Source of the DNA: Aquirhabdus sp.
GTDB lineage: Bacteria; Pseudomonadota; Gammaproteobacteria; Pseudomonadales; Moraxellaceae
Reading direction: 5' to 3'
DNA length: 64,000 nucleotides
Assembly: GCA_030149815.1 (NCBI GenBank)
Contig: JASLHI010000007.1
Coordinates: 9,113-73,112, forward strand
Notes under the pieces: model-generated
Told to the model about the DNA's origin: nothing
Database searches by the model: none
The model's input: the letters and a program-made list of their open reading frames with translations, nothing else
In this document: one piece after another, positions 35,749 to 45,063 of the stretch
Layout of the letters: the number at the start of each line of letters is the position of its first letter
Position numbering within the stretch: the first letter of the stretch is position 1
Made by a program: the position numbers and the translations under genes

Positions 35749-37074
35749 TTAGGCGCTCAGTCGTGTACGGACTAAATCCGCTAAATCATTGGCAAGTTTG
35801 CTAACTTGCTCTTCATTTTCGCCTTCAACCATGACGCGAATCATCGGTTCAGTGCCTGACTTACGAATCAATAAACGACCGCGCCCAGCTAATGTTTCTT
35901 CGGCTTGAGCAAATGCATCCTTCAACACGCTATCGGCAAACGGATCACGCATTGCGGCCAGACGCACATTAACCAGAACTTGAGGAAAGACTTTCAACGG
36001 CTTCGTTAATTCAGCCAAAGTTTTACCTTGTTCAATCACGGCTGCAAGGACTTGTAAACCTGCAATCAGTGCATCACCTGTGGTGCTCTTATCTAAACAA
36101 AGAATATGTCCAGATGCTTCACCGCCAAGCTGCCAGCCCGCCTCATCCAGCGCTGCCATGACATAACGATCACCGACATTGGCACGTTTAAATGCTATGC
36201 CTTTTTCACGCAAGATAAGCTCTAAGCCCATATTCGTCATTAGTGTACCGACCACACCCACTGTCATTTGGCTTGGGCGCGTCGCCAACACATACAGAAT
36301 GCTGTCACCATCAACTAACTGACCACGATGATCAACCATGACGATGCGATCACCATCACCATCCAAAGCAATACCGACATCAGCGCTATGCTCTAACACG
36401 GCTTTTTGCAATGCTTCAGGATGGGTTGAACCACAGCCTGCATTGATATTCAGGCCATCTGGAGTATTAAAAATAGGAATCACATTCGCGCCGAGCTCTC
36501 GCAATACTGCAGGCGCAACCGCATAGCCAGCACCATTTGCACAATCGACAACAATCGTCATGCCACGCAAACTCAAGCTATACGGAAAGGTGGATTTGCA
36601 AAACTCAATATAACGACCATTGGCATCGGTCACACGCGAGGTCTTGCCCAATTGATCAGGTGCATCAATCGTAATCGGCTGCTCAATCTGCTGACTAATC
36701 GCATTTTGTACTGCATCATCGAGCTTCTTACCTTCGCCAGAAAAGAACTTGATGCCATTATCAAAATAAGGATTATGAGAAGCGGAAATCACAATGCCTG
36801 CATCTGCATGGAAAGCGCGCGTCAAATGCGCAATCGCCGGTGTAGGCAACGGCCCAAGCAAGCGTACATTCACGCCCGCAGCATTCAGACCTGCTTGCAA
36901 CGCAGCTTCCAGAACATAACCAGACAAACGCGTATCTTTACCAACCATGACTTCAGCACGGCCTTGCGCAGCAAGCACCTTGCCAGCGGCATAGCCTAAT
37001 TTCAATGCAAACTCTGGGGTAATTGGCAGGACGCCAAATTTGCCACGGATGCCATCAGTTCCAAAGTGGCTCAT
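35749..37074 (-). CDS. glmM: Phosphoglucosamine mutase
   Basis: The 441-residue enzyme converts glucosamine-6-P to glucosamine-1-P for UDP-GlcNAc, feeding peptidoglycan and lipid A. It starts MSHFGTDGIRG and shows the catalytic phosphoserine loop GIVISASHNPYFDNGIKFFS near 98-117, the metal loop ALDGDGDRIVMVD, the sugar-binding GGEASGHI and the phosphate-binding IRKSGTEPMIRVMVEG at the C-terminus. All key residues are intact. Confidence 0.96.
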   Translation of the reverse strand: MSHFGTDGIRGKFGVLPITPEFALKLGYAAGKVLAAQGRAEVMVGKDTRLSGYVLEAALQAGLNAAGVNVRLLGPLPTPAIAHLTRAFHADAGIVISASHNPYFDNGIKFFSGEGKKLDDAVQNAISQQIEQPITIDAPDQLGKTSRVTDANGRYIEFCKSTFPYSLSLRGMTIVVDCANGAGYAVAPAVLRELGANVIPIFNTPDGLNINAGCGSTHPEALQKAVLEHSADVGIALDGDGDRIVMVDHRGQLVDGDSILYVLATRPSQMTVGVVGTLMTNMGLELILREKGIAFKRANVGDRYVMAALDEAGWQLGGEASGHILCLDKSTTGDALIAGLQVLAAVIEQGKTLAELTKPLKVFPQVLVNVRLAAMRDPFADSVLKDAFAQAEETLAGRGRLLIRKSGTEPMIRVMVEGENEEQVSKLANDLADLVRTRLSA

Positions 37075-37275
37075 GTCAAATCTTCCTATTTTTTGTAAAT
37101 GAATTAATGAATGGATTGTGACAAATTATGCATTAATAGCGCAATTAAAAGCGCACCTTAAAATAGCAAAAATCAACATTCTTCACCTTTCTTACACAAT
37201 ATCTCCATATCGTCCAATGACTAAGCTACGATAGAGCTTATTTATCATCAATTCATATCGTTTTTTGAGTTATTT

Positions 37276-38013
37276 ATGATCACTGCCATCCCATTGAAGC
37301 AAATTCCGACTTGCTCACAAGTTGGTTCATTGGTATTAACGGATGAAAATCTACAACTCGCTACACAGATGAAAAACAAAATTCTGGCAAATGGCGGCTA
37401 CGTCGAACGACAAGTGATTTGCACCTCGCAAATTCATCCGCAAATGACACAGCTCAACTATATTGTCAGCGATTATGCAACCATCTGCATGCTTCGTGCG
37501 GAAGGAGCAACCATTGCCGCGCTTGGCAGTGGCACATTATTGTGCTGCCCTGAACGTCAGCAAATTCTTTTGCAACGCCGCTCATCAACCACAACACTTT
37601 ATCCCAATAAACTCAGTAGTTTTGGGGGTCATTACACCCCTGACCGCCAAATTTATGGCTTTGGGGCTTTATTGGATACATTGATTGAAGAAGTAAAAGA
37701 AGAAGCGGGAATTGATTTATTGGGCTTAACTGTCGACTTTATCAATGATCTACCACCCATTTTTATGATCTTAGAAACCAATACAGGCGGCATCCAATTC
37801 ACTCCACTCGCGTTTGCCTTAACGCCAGAACAAGCCGATCAGGTGAAGGGCTGCGATGAAGAAGGTCATATTGAAACGTTTCATCTGGTGAATGACTTAA
37901 AGTATTTACTCGATGAAAGTAACTGGGCACAAATGGGATTTTCTTGTTTTCAAACATGGAGAGGGTTGGGATTTCCAGTGCAAAAGAATTGGAAAGGTAA
38001 ACTTTTTTCTTAA
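37276..38013 (+). CDS. Nudix-like protein, degenerate box
   Basis: The 245-residue protein has a C-terminal Nudix-like core: LLQRRSSTTTLYPNKLSSFGGHY, then a helix ending in LIEEVKEEAGIDLLGL near 135-150, which resembles REUxEExGU but with Glu for the first Arg. The spacing from the preceding GG is longer than in standard Nudix hydrolases. The N-terminal 90 residues do not resemble a known domain. Substrate and activity are uncertain. The ATG is preceded by GAG at suitable spacing. It is divergent from glmM and convergent with guaB. Confidence 0.65.
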   Translation: MITAIPLKQIPTCSQVGSLVLTDENLQLATQMKNKILANGGYVERQVICTSQIHPQMTQLNYIVSDYATICMLRAEGATIAALGSGTLLCCPERQQILLQRRSSTTTLYPNKLSSFGGHYTPDRQIYGFGALLDTLIEEVKEEAGIDLLGLTVDFINDLPPIFMILETNTGGIQFTPLAFALTPEQADQVKGCDEEGHIETFHLVNDLKYLLDESNWAQMGFSCFQTWRGLGFPVQKNWKGKLFS

Positions 38014-38068
38014 GATATTTACATCGTAAATCCATTCTAAACATCAACAGCTCATTGAGCCTGCGGTT

Positions 38069-38131
38069 ACTGAGCCTGTCGAAGTATCGAAATGTGCGTC
38101 GACTTTAAACCGCACTTCGACAAGCTCAGTG
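38069..38131. repeat. REP-like palindromic repeat, copy B
   Basis: The arms ACTGAGCCTGTCGAAGT (38069-38085) and CACTTCGACAAGCTCAGTG (38113-38131) are near-perfect inverted copies, separated by 27 bases containing TCGAAATGTGCGTCGA. The arms match those of copy A (21948-22019). It lies in the 200-bp gap between the Nudix-like gene and guaB. Confidence 0.7.
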
Positions 38132-38162
38132 CTCTTAATACTTGTGATTCAAATACAGCACA

Positions 38163-38192
38163 ATAAAAAACGCGAGCCCTTAAGCCCGCGTT
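38163..38192 (-). terminator. Rho-independent terminator after guaB
   Basis: On the minus strand AACGCGGGCT and GGCTCGCGTT pair around TAAG, followed by TTTT, about 20 bases beyond the guaB stop. Confidence 0.8.
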
Positions 38193-38213
38193 CTTATACA
38201 ACTTATAACCAAA

Positions 38214-39680
38214 TCAACCGACACGATAGTTCGGTGCTTCTTTGGTAATCGTCACATCATGGACGTGAGATTCTTGCATACCAGCCGCAGTGATCTTGAC
38301 GAATTTCGGCTCACTACGCATAGTTGGGATGTCTTTTGAGCCTGTATAACCCATCGATGAACGCAATCCACCAACCAATTGATGCACGATACCGCTCATC
38401 GGGCCTTTATACGGCACACGACCTTCGATGCCTTCTGGTACGAGCTTCTCAACGCCATCTTTGGCGTCTTGGAAATAACGGTCACTAGAACCTGTTAAAC
38501 CTGCCATCGCACCAAGCGATCCCATACCGCGATACGCTTTGAAATAACGACCTTGGAACAGCTCAACTTCACCCGGCGCTTCTTCTGTACCCGCGAGTAA
38601 TGAACCCACCATGATACAACTTGCACCAGCAGCAATCGCTTTTGCCACGTCACCTGAGTAACGAATACCACCATCAGCAATCAATGGAATCTGATCATTG
38701 AGTGCACGAGCCACATTATCCACTGCAGAAATTTGCGGTACGCCAATCCCTGCAACGATACGTGTAGTACAGATTGAACCAGGGCCAATACCAACTTTCA
38801 CCGCATCCGCACCTGCATCAAGCAGCGCAAGCGCCGCGTCACCCGTTGCAATATTGCCACCAATCACTTGAATATGCGGGAATTCACGTTTGATCCAGCG
38901 GACACGCTCGATTACGCCGTTTGAATGTCCATGTGCGGTATCAACAACCAACACATCTGCGCCCGCTTCGATCAGTGCAATCACGCGATCTGGTGTATCT
39001 GCACCTGTACCTACTGCAGCACCGACACGCAAACGACCGAAGGAATCTTTACATGCACTTGGATACAGTTCAGCTTTACGGAAGTCGTTAACGGTAATCA
39101 AGCCTTTCAGCGCGTAATCATCGCCAATCACCAATACTTTTTCGATGCGATGTTGATGCAATAAACCTTTAATATGTTCACTGGTTTCGCCTTCACGGAC
39201 AGTCACCAATTGATTTTGTGGGGTCATGATGTTACTGACTGGCTGCGCGAGATTGGTTTCAAAACGCATATCACGGCTGGTCACAATCCCAACCACTTTG
39301 TCGCCAACAACGACAGGTACACCGCTAATACGGTGCGCTTGAGTCAGCGCAATCAGCTCACCTACACTTAAATCTGGACTGACGGTAATCGGATCTTTGA
39401 CCATCCCCGCTTCAAACTTCTTGACGCGGCGAACTTCGGCAGCTTGTGCAGCGATGTCCATATTTTTATGCAAGATACCGATGCCGCCTTCTTGGGCAAT
39501 CGCAATCGCCATACGCGATTCCGTGACGGTATCCATCGCCGCTGAGACGAGCGGAATGTTGAGGTCGATACCTCGAGTCAGGCGAGTCTTTAGAGAAACA
39601 TCTTTTGGAAGTACATTAGAGAAAGCAGGAAGTAACAACACATCGTCGAAGGTTAGCGCTTCTTGTACGATATTCAGCAT
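38214..39680 (-). CDS. guaB: Inosine-5'-monophosphate dehydrogenase
   Basis: The 488-residue enzyme oxidises IMP to XMP, the committed step to GMP. It has the N-terminal TFDDVLLLPAFSNVLP, two CBS domains inserted at about 95-205, the catalytic loop GIGPGSICTTRIVAGIG with its active-site Cys near 305, and the flap EGIEGRVPYKG near 415. GAGGA precedes the start. Length and motifs are fully normal. Confidence 0.97.
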   Translation of the reverse strand: MLNIVQEALTFDDVLLLPAFSNVLPKDVSLKTRLTRGIDLNIPLVSAAMDTVTESRMAIAIAQEGGIGILHKNMDIAAQAAEVRRVKKFEAGMVKDPITVSPDLSVGELIALTQAHRISGVPVVVGDKVVGIVTSRDMRFETNLAQPVSNIMTPQNQLVTVREGETSEHIKGLLHQHRIEKVLVIGDDYALKGLITVNDFRKAELYPSACKDSFGRLRVGAAVGTGADTPDRVIALIEAGADVLVVDTAHGHSNGVIERVRWIKREFPHIQVIGGNIATGDAALALLDAGADAVKVGIGPGSICTTRIVAGIGVPQISAVDNVARALNDQIPLIADGGIRYSGDVAKAIAAGASCIMVGSLLAGTEEAPGEVELFQGRYFKAYRGMGSLGAMAGLTGSSDRYFQDAKDGVEKLVPEGIEGRVPYKGPMSGIVHQLVGGLRSSMGYTGSKDIPTMRSEPKFVKITAAGMQESHVHDVTITKEAPNYRVG

Positions 39681-39844
39681 GGTGTCCTCTTGGTGCTTTT
39701 AAACACGACAATTTCAATGCGGCATTATACACAAGGCAGCGTCAGAGTGCGAGGATGTGATTTGAACGCGATGCCTACTTTTAGTGATTTTATGCTTTGT
39801 TATGACATTAGAATCACGTATTGGCTTGAAAGTATGTCGTTATC

Positions 39845-40075
39845 CTAGTCTTTAGGCTTCCGAAAGAAAGACCAGTGACCCATCACCATACGCCAAGCAC
39901 AGAAAAATCCAAAAATCGGTGCGAGAAACCACCAAGCACTGCCTGTGATCAGACAACCAGTAAATGCAACAAAAAAGCCACCTACAACACCGAAACCAAT
40001 CGATTGGCGCTTTGATCGATAGGCTTCGGTCTGGACTCCTGTGAGGAGGTCGGCGAGTTCTTTGTAGGGTTTCAT
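39845..40075 (-). CDS. Small inner-membrane protein (76 residues)
   Basis: A short basic helix (1-25, KPYKELADLLTGVQTEAYRSKRQ) precedes two hydrophobic segments (about 26-44 and 46-64) and a Lys-rich tail, predicting a hairpin in the inner membrane. A GAGG cannot be seen before the start, but the gene begins two bases after the stop of the putative nuclease gene, so translation may be coupled. I do not recognise the family. Confidence 0.55.
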   Translation of the reverse strand: MKPYKELADLLTGVQTEAYRSKRQSIGFGVVGGFFVAFTGCLITGSAWWFLAPIFGFFCAWRMVMGHWSFFRKPKD

Positions 40076-40077
40076 AA

Positions 40078-41511
40078 CTAAGCTTCAATCTCATCAAGAT
40101 TGGCAGAGTTAGTTTTAATTTTTGGTATAGAAGGGAACTCTACTCGCCCAACTGAACTAAGTAGGGCTTTCCTGCATTCTATAGCAAACGCATTATCACT
40201 ATTATCCAAAAGATATTTAGCGACTATGAATAAATCAGGTGTAAAAACTAGCGCCGTAGAACTAGTACTAGCAGCAGATACACATTTAGTAGTAAAAGGT
40301 TCTATACGTTCACGAATTGGCACTAGTCTAAATGCATTACCAAATAAAACTGCCTTTGCTGGCGTATTAACCTCTTCCCGTCCTAAATCTTCATAAACAT
40401 TAAGTGCCAACTGCCTTAATTTATCAATATTTATAGCCTTGTTATCTTTGCCTTCAACTTCACCAATCAAACGACCCTCTTCAGACTCAAATATCGCATC
40501 AAACTCTGATTCGCCGTCATCATATTGTGAGACTTTAAACCCCATAATTTTCAATGCATCTAATATGGCATATTCCAATGGCTTACCTTTCTCGAAAAGT
40601 AAGTTTCTCAGCCGGCTTAATTCCTTGACTCGTTGAATTATTAATTCTTTTTCAGCTTGTACGGCCTCTAACCTTGACTCAATTTTCAATAGCTCTTCTG
40701 CTGCACTCTTTTCATCATTTAGCTTATAGACTTGCGATTTTGCCCATTCTGGCTCTGGAGTTACTTCACCAGCACTATGTATAGATTTATATAATGAAAC
40801 TATAGACTTAATATATCTGGCTGCAAACTGCTTCGCCTCAATAGTCCATACTTCATCACTTTCATCGTCGTCATTAAAAAATTCATCAGGGCAAAAATCC
40901 ACATCAGGTAATAGAATTAATGCGCCACCTGAATTTTTTGAGCGAATTATAGTACCAACCGTTTTATCTCCATTCTTAGTTACCAAACATGGTTCAACAT
41001 CTCCATTTAGTAGTACTTTATATGTTGATTGAGAAGAAAACTCTTGCCAATAGGATGAAATAAGCTCTGAGTTCTTAGATGCAAGCTTGATTTCTTGACC
41101 TTTCGTTTTGACAGGTTTTGTGTCAAATGGTATGCAGTGATAATTATTGAAATCAGTGACAATTCTTGTGGTTTGTTGATTTCTCCCTGTTCCAGATGTT
41201 CTCTTTTCACCAGTAGCAATATGTATTTCACACAGCTCAATTAAATAAACAACTACTAGTTTTCCAGTATCAATTGCAGTTTTAATTTCTCGGCGCCAAT
41301 GCTCAGACCGTTCTTTTAATTGAAAAGATCGATCATCTGAAAGACACGGTTTACCTTGAAAAGTCTGGGAGTAATCCAAAAAATCAGATATATCAGGTTT
41401 AAATAAAATAATGTCCCAATCCAACAACGATATATCCGATCTAAAAGGATGAGACTCACTATCATTACCAGCAAGTCTAAGTCCCACAGTTAATATCTTT
41501 TTGTTTGCCAT
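40078..41511 (-). CDS. Putative PD-(D/E)XK-type nuclease-like protein
   Basis: This 477-residue protein matches nothing I can name. The N-terminal 250 residues are mixed alpha/beta with WDIILFKPDISDFLDY and HWRREIKTAIDTGKLVVVYL, reminiscent of a nucleotide- or partner-binding domain. A coiled coil follows (about 265-305). Then comes a fold compatible with restriction-endonuclease-like nucleases: a helix LEYAILDALKIMGF, Asp338 in SEFDAIF, and Glu353-x-Lys355 in GRLIGEVEGKDNKA. The AT-rich composition and lone position between core genes suit a transferred gene, possibly for defence. The frame opens at a TTG (41529), but the ATG at 41511 is preferred. Confidence 0.6.
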   Translation of the reverse strand: MANKKILTVGLRLAGNDSESHPFRSDISLLDWDIILFKPDISDFLDYSQTFQGKPCLSDDRSFQLKERSEHWRREIKTAIDTGKLVVVYLIELCEIHIATGEKRTSGTGRNQQTTRIVTDFNNYHCIPFDTKPVKTKGQEIKLASKNSELISSYWQEFSSQSTYKVLLNGDVEPCLVTKNGDKTVGTIIRSKNSGGALILLPDVDFCPDEFFNDDDESDEVWTIEAKQFAARYIKSIVSLYKSIHSAGEVTPEPEWAKSQVYKLNDEKSAAEELLKIESRLEAVQAEKELIIQRVKELSRLRNLLFEKGKPLEYAILDALKIMGFKVSQYDDGESEFDAIFESEEGRLIGEVEGKDNKAINIDKLRQLALNVYEDLGREEVNTPAKAVLFGNAFRLVPIRERIEPFTTKCVSAASTSSTALVFTPDLFIVAKYLLDNSDNAFAIECRKALLSSVGRVEFPSIPKIKTNSANLDEIEA

Positions 41512-41557
41512 AATATCGTTAGATCCCAAAAACTAAATTGTACTCAAAGTATTCAAA

Positions 41558-42133
41558 TTATTTCGTCTTTTTCAAAACTCTAGTTTGGGATACCAGAGGA
41601 ATCGCTGCATTAGCAACTGAATCAACCGAGACTCCAGTTTTTCGACACAAAACAGCAAGGTCATATGCCACAGCTCGAACAGGAGAACGGATATCGTCTT
41701 TCGCCCCTATATTATTTCTCACGCAATCCATCGATTCTGTGAAAGCCTTGTCACGCTTATCCTTCTCAATTTTCTTTTGCGTCGCCAAATCTGGTTTACT
41801 TTCGACAGCACTCACTGGTGCCACAGGCGGCACGTCGCTCTTTGCTTTCGCCTTATCATCATTGATCTTTTTGTTTTCAACAACTTTCATAGATTTTGCG
41901 CGCCGATCAGCCTGCTCTGATTGATCAGATTTGACGGTTTTCTTTTGCGCTTTCTTATCCATATTTGCAACAGCCAAGCACTCCTCGCGCTTTGCATTTT
42001 TAGTGCAATCAACAGGATGGAGAGTCTGATCAACGGGTTGAGAATGACTATCCGACCTCACAGTGCTGCAACCACTGAGCAGGGCGAATACAAGAACAAG
42101 AAACAGAAACAGATTGTTATTCATATTTTTCAT
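41558..42133 (-). CDS. Hypothetical lipoprotein
   Basis: The N-terminus MKNMNNNLFLFLVLVFALLSGCSTV is a type II signal peptide with lipobox LSGC, so the mature protein is anchored by Cys, probably in the outer membrane. The mature part (about 170 residues) has a CTKNAKREECLAV block with two Cys, a highly charged Lys/Asp/Ala-rich linker (60-115), and a C-terminal helical region with two more Cys. Start codons at 42142 and 42151 are possible. No family recognised. It lies just upstream of the putative nuclease gene, 46 bases away. Confidence 0.6.
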   Translation of the reverse strand: MKNMNNNLFLFLVLVFALLSGCSTVRSDSHSQPVDQTLHPVDCTKNAKREECLAVANMDKKAQKKTVKSDQSEQADRRAKSMKVVENKKINDDKAKAKSDVPPVAPVSAVESKPDLATQKKIEKDKRDKAFTESMDCVRNNIGAKDDIRSPVRAVAYDLAVLCRKTGVSVDSVANAAIPLVSQTRVLKKTK

Positions 42134-42263
42134 TAAAATCATGACTTCCATATCACGCTATACATGCAAATAGTACACTCATCTGCAAGAATATTATGTC
42201 TACTAAAAAATTTTAATCACAGCTAATTTTTTTGATTATCAAAATTCTTTAAAATGAAATTTC

Positions 42264-42974
42264 TTAGTGAGTATCTATTCGAAAATCTGCATTCCATCCC
42301 AGATCCCGTATCGCTTTTACACTAGAGACCATTCCATCGTTTTCCGCAATATTATAAACATCAGAATTCCCTTGTGTGACCGCAAGTCGCGCTGCATGTG
42401 CTGCAGCATCGACATGCACAGCTCCTTCGCCCACAGGCAGATCAAAACCTGTACCTGCGCCGTAGAGTGCGCCATAGCGTAAAATGATTCCAGTTATTAA
42501 TCCTGCATCCAACACCTGCTGTTCAAAAGCTGCAACAGAAGCTCTCCCCAATGGTGAGGATTCCACATAAGGTCGAGGTCCATCGGCATAAGCAAATGCA
42601 ATGCTTTGCACCACCATGCGCGTCACGCCGCATGCGATTGCAGCAGCAATCAGATGCCGCGTTCCAAGATCACGAATCCGCTCATTACGAATCCGACCCT
42701 CTGCCATTTTTTCTGGATCCAACCCCGCAGGTAAGTCGGTTAGTTGATGAATGACGATATCAGGGCGCGCTTGCTGCATCGTGTGGTGCAAAGCTTGTGC
42801 ATCAAACACATCGACGACCACAGGCTCCACACCCAGCGCACGCAACAATGATGCTTTTTCTGCCGAGCGCGTCGTCCCTGTAACTTGCCAACCATCGGCA
42901 ACGAGCAACTGACTCAAGCGCTGTCCGATCACGCCACTTGCCCCTGCTAAAAATATTCTGTTATGCAAATTCAA
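42264..42974 (-). CDS. NAD(P)-dependent sugar epimerase/reductase-like protein (SDR family)
   Basis: The 236-residue protein opens with the Rossmann motif GASGVIGQR (11-19) and has TGTTRSAEKASLLRALGVEPVVVDVFD, a VVQSIAFAYADGPRPYVE block in place of the catalytic region, and LRYGALYGAGTGFD, typical of extended NAD-dependent epimerases. The classic YxxxK pair is not clear, so catalysis is uncertain. The start is a TTG at 42974 with GAGAGAG upstream. It is shorter than the usual 300 residues of the family. Confidence 0.75.
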   Translation of the reverse strand: MNLHNRIFLAGASGVIGQRLSQLLVADGWQVTGTTRSAEKASLLRALGVEPVVVDVFDAQALHHTMQQARPDIVIHQLTDLPAGLDPEKMAEGRIRNERIRDLGTRHLIAAAIACGVTRMVVQSIAFAYADGPRPYVESSPLGRASVAAFEQQVLDAGLITGIILRYGALYGAGTGFDLPVGEGAVHVDAAAHAARLAVTQGNSDVYNIAENDGMVSSVKAIRDLGWNADFRIDTH

Positions 42975-43006
42975 ACTCTCTCTATCCTTTGCTATCGATG
43001 GAAGAC

Positions 43007-43414
43007 TTATTCACCAATCGCTCGTTCCATTCGCGCCTGCTGAATCTGTTGAGCTTGTTTCTGGAAGCGTACATTCTCTTCATTAAGATTAAGCACGGGA
43101 GACGATTTTTCCTCTTTTTTAGGATCATCTATATGCGTCGTCGTCCCTTTTGCATTATCCACAACACGCGTCCGCGCAGTATGCTCCATATTTTGTCGAT
43201 CTGAAAAAACCACCTCACCTTTCTGACCCTGCGATTGGTAGACGGTGATTTTTTGTGTGGATACATCCGCAACATCCTTCGGTCTTATTTTCTCAGGCAA
43301 CAACGCCTCAATCTGCTCACGCTTCTGCACACTTTGCATTTTCCAAACCAGTGGCACAGCAGCAAATGCTCCCGCAACCACGACCAAAACCACCCCGATT
43401 TTCATAACAGACAT
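43007..43414 (-). CDS. Membrane-anchored hypothetical protein, possible DUF4124-like domain
   Basis: A hydrophobic N-terminus (4-24) anchors a 110-residue polar region. The segment ITVYQSQGQKGEVVFSDRQ resembles the beta-hairpin of DUF4124 proteins (usually YxWxDxxGxxxYSD), but that is a weak match. The C-terminal half is charged and Gln-rich with helical EENVRFQKQAQQIQQARME. Probably periplasmic. It lies 27 bases downstream of aceF on the same strand, so it may be on the aceEF transcript. Confidence 0.55.
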   Translation of the reverse strand: MSVMKIGVVLVVVAGAFAAVPLVWKMQSVQKREQIEALLPEKIRPKDVADVSTQKITVYQSQGQKGEVVFSDRQNMEHTARTRVVDNAKGTTTHIDDPKKEEKSSPVLNLNEENVRFQKQAQQIQQARMERAIGE

Positions 43415-43441
43415 TGTTTTCTAAACCTAAATTATTAATTT

Positions 43442-45061
43442 CTACAACAGCACTCTTCTCAAATCTCCCAACAACACCGCAAGCGCCCGTGCAAACCGCG
43501 CCGCATCGACACCATTAATCACACGATGATCATAAGACAGAGACAGCGGCAGCATCAGACGCGGCTGGAACGCAGCGCCATCCCACATCGGTTGCATCAC
43601 CGCAGGTGATAAGCCCAGAATTGCCACTTGAGGCCAATTTACCAGTGGCGTAAAGCCCGTTCCCCCCATCGCGCCTAAACTAGTAATCGTAAACGTCGCA
43701 CCCGCCAAATCATTTGGCCCCAATTTCTTATCACGCGCTTTCTGGCTGATTTCAGCAAGTTGCTGGGCAATTTCACGAATACTTAAGCGATCTGGGTTGC
43801 GCAGCACAGGCACGATCAAACCATCATCGGTTGCAACCGCAATGCCGAGATGAACTTCTTCACGGACTCTGATCGATTTACCGTCATCATTGAGATGACT
43901 ATTGAAGCGAGTTTCTTTCAGCAATAAATGTGCAACTGCTTTAGCAATAAAAGCAAGAATCGTCAGGCCAATGCCTTGTTTCTTATATTCATCCTTCAGT
44001 TCAATCCGTAACTTCTCTAAATCGGTAATGTCCGCATGATCAAACTGAGTGACCTGTGGCATATACAGATTCAAGGACAACTGCGGAATAGAAACTTGTT
44101 GCAAACGAGTGAGCGGCTCATCATGCGACGCTCCCCATTTGCTGAAATCAGGCAGTGGCGGCAATCCAGATGGTGCAGACGTGGCAACAGTAGAACTCAG
44201 CGTTGGTGCAGTGGTCAGCCGTTGTTTGACATACGCATACACGTCTTCTTTCAAGATGCGACCATTGATTCCCGTCGCTTTGACGTTATGCAGATCGACA
44301 CCCAATTGACGTGCGGTTTGACGTACCGCAGGACCTGCATAGACATCCGCGTTATTGGCTGTGCTTTCAACAACGAGTGCTGCTGGTTTTGGCTCGGCAG
44401 TTTGGGGAGCGCTTTGACTGAATTGGGTAACAGCTCGAGGCTGAGTAACAGATGCGGCTTGAACTGGTGACGATGCAGCCAATTGGATCGACGTGTTTGA
44501 TTTCGCACCAGCAACACCGCCCAAAACCAATAATGGCATACCTTGTTTGACGCTTTGCCCTTGACTCACGGCAATACGTTCGACCGTGCCTGCAAATGGG
44601 CTCGGTACTTCGACGCTAGCCTTCGCCGACTCAACCACAATAAGGCTTTGTCCAACTGTGACCACATCACCAACTTTAACTAAAATCTCGGACACATCCG
44701 CTTGATCAACACCTAAATCAGGCACTTCGACTGTCTGTGATGTGGGCTGTGACGTTTGAGCTGGCGTAGATTGTTCTGCTTGTATGCTGGGCTTTTCAAC
44801 AGCAGGAGTTTCAGCAACAGGTGCAACTTCTTCAACAGCGCCAGAAACTGTAAAAAGCGCTACACCTTCTTGCACCAGCTGCCCTTGAGTCACGAGAATG
44901 CTCTCAATCACACCATCTACAGGACTCGGTACTTCAACACTGGCTTTTGCCGACTCAACAACAAGGAGGCTTTGATTTTTTGTAACTTTATCGCCGACTT
45001 TCACCAAAATTTCAGAGACTTCTGCTTTTTCAACACCGAGATCAGGAGTTTTGATTTCCAT
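43442..45061 (-). CDS. aceF: Pyruvate dehydrogenase E2, dihydrolipoamide acetyltransferase
   Basis: The 539-residue E2 has two lipoyl domains with the lipoylated Lys in ESAKAS (near residues 40 and 155), a peripheral-subunit-binding domain (VYAGPAVRQTARQLGVDLHNVKATGINGRILKEDVYAYV, about 238-278), and an acyltransferase core ending with the catalytic DHRVINGVDAARF. Ala/Pro/Gln-rich linkers join the domains. GGGAG lies seven bases upstream of the ATG, and aceE ends two bases before it, so they are an operon. Confidence 0.95.
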   Translation of the reverse strand: MEIKTPDLGVEKAEVSEILVKVGDKVTKNQSLLVVESAKASVEVPSPVDGVIESILVTQGQLVQEGVALFTVSGAVEEVAPVAETPAVEKPSIQAEQSTPAQTSQPTSQTVEVPDLGVDQADVSEILVKVGDVVTVGQSLIVVESAKASVEVPSPFAGTVERIAVSQGQSVKQGMPLLVLGGVAGAKSNTSIQLAASSPVQAASVTQPRAVTQFSQSAPQTAEPKPAALVVESTANNADVYAGPAVRQTARQLGVDLHNVKATGINGRILKEDVYAYVKQRLTTAPTLSSTVATSAPSGLPPLPDFSKWGASHDEPLTRLQQVSIPQLSLNLYMPQVTQFDHADITDLEKLRIELKDEYKKQGIGLTILAFIAKAVAHLLLKETRFNSHLNDDGKSIRVREEVHLGIAVATDDGLIVPVLRNPDRLSIREIAQQLAEISQKARDKKLGPNDLAGATFTITSLGAMGGTGFTPLVNWPQVAILGLSPAVMQPMWDGAAFQPRLMLPLSLSYDHRVINGVDAARFARALAVLLGDLRRVLL

Positions 45062-45063
45062 GA

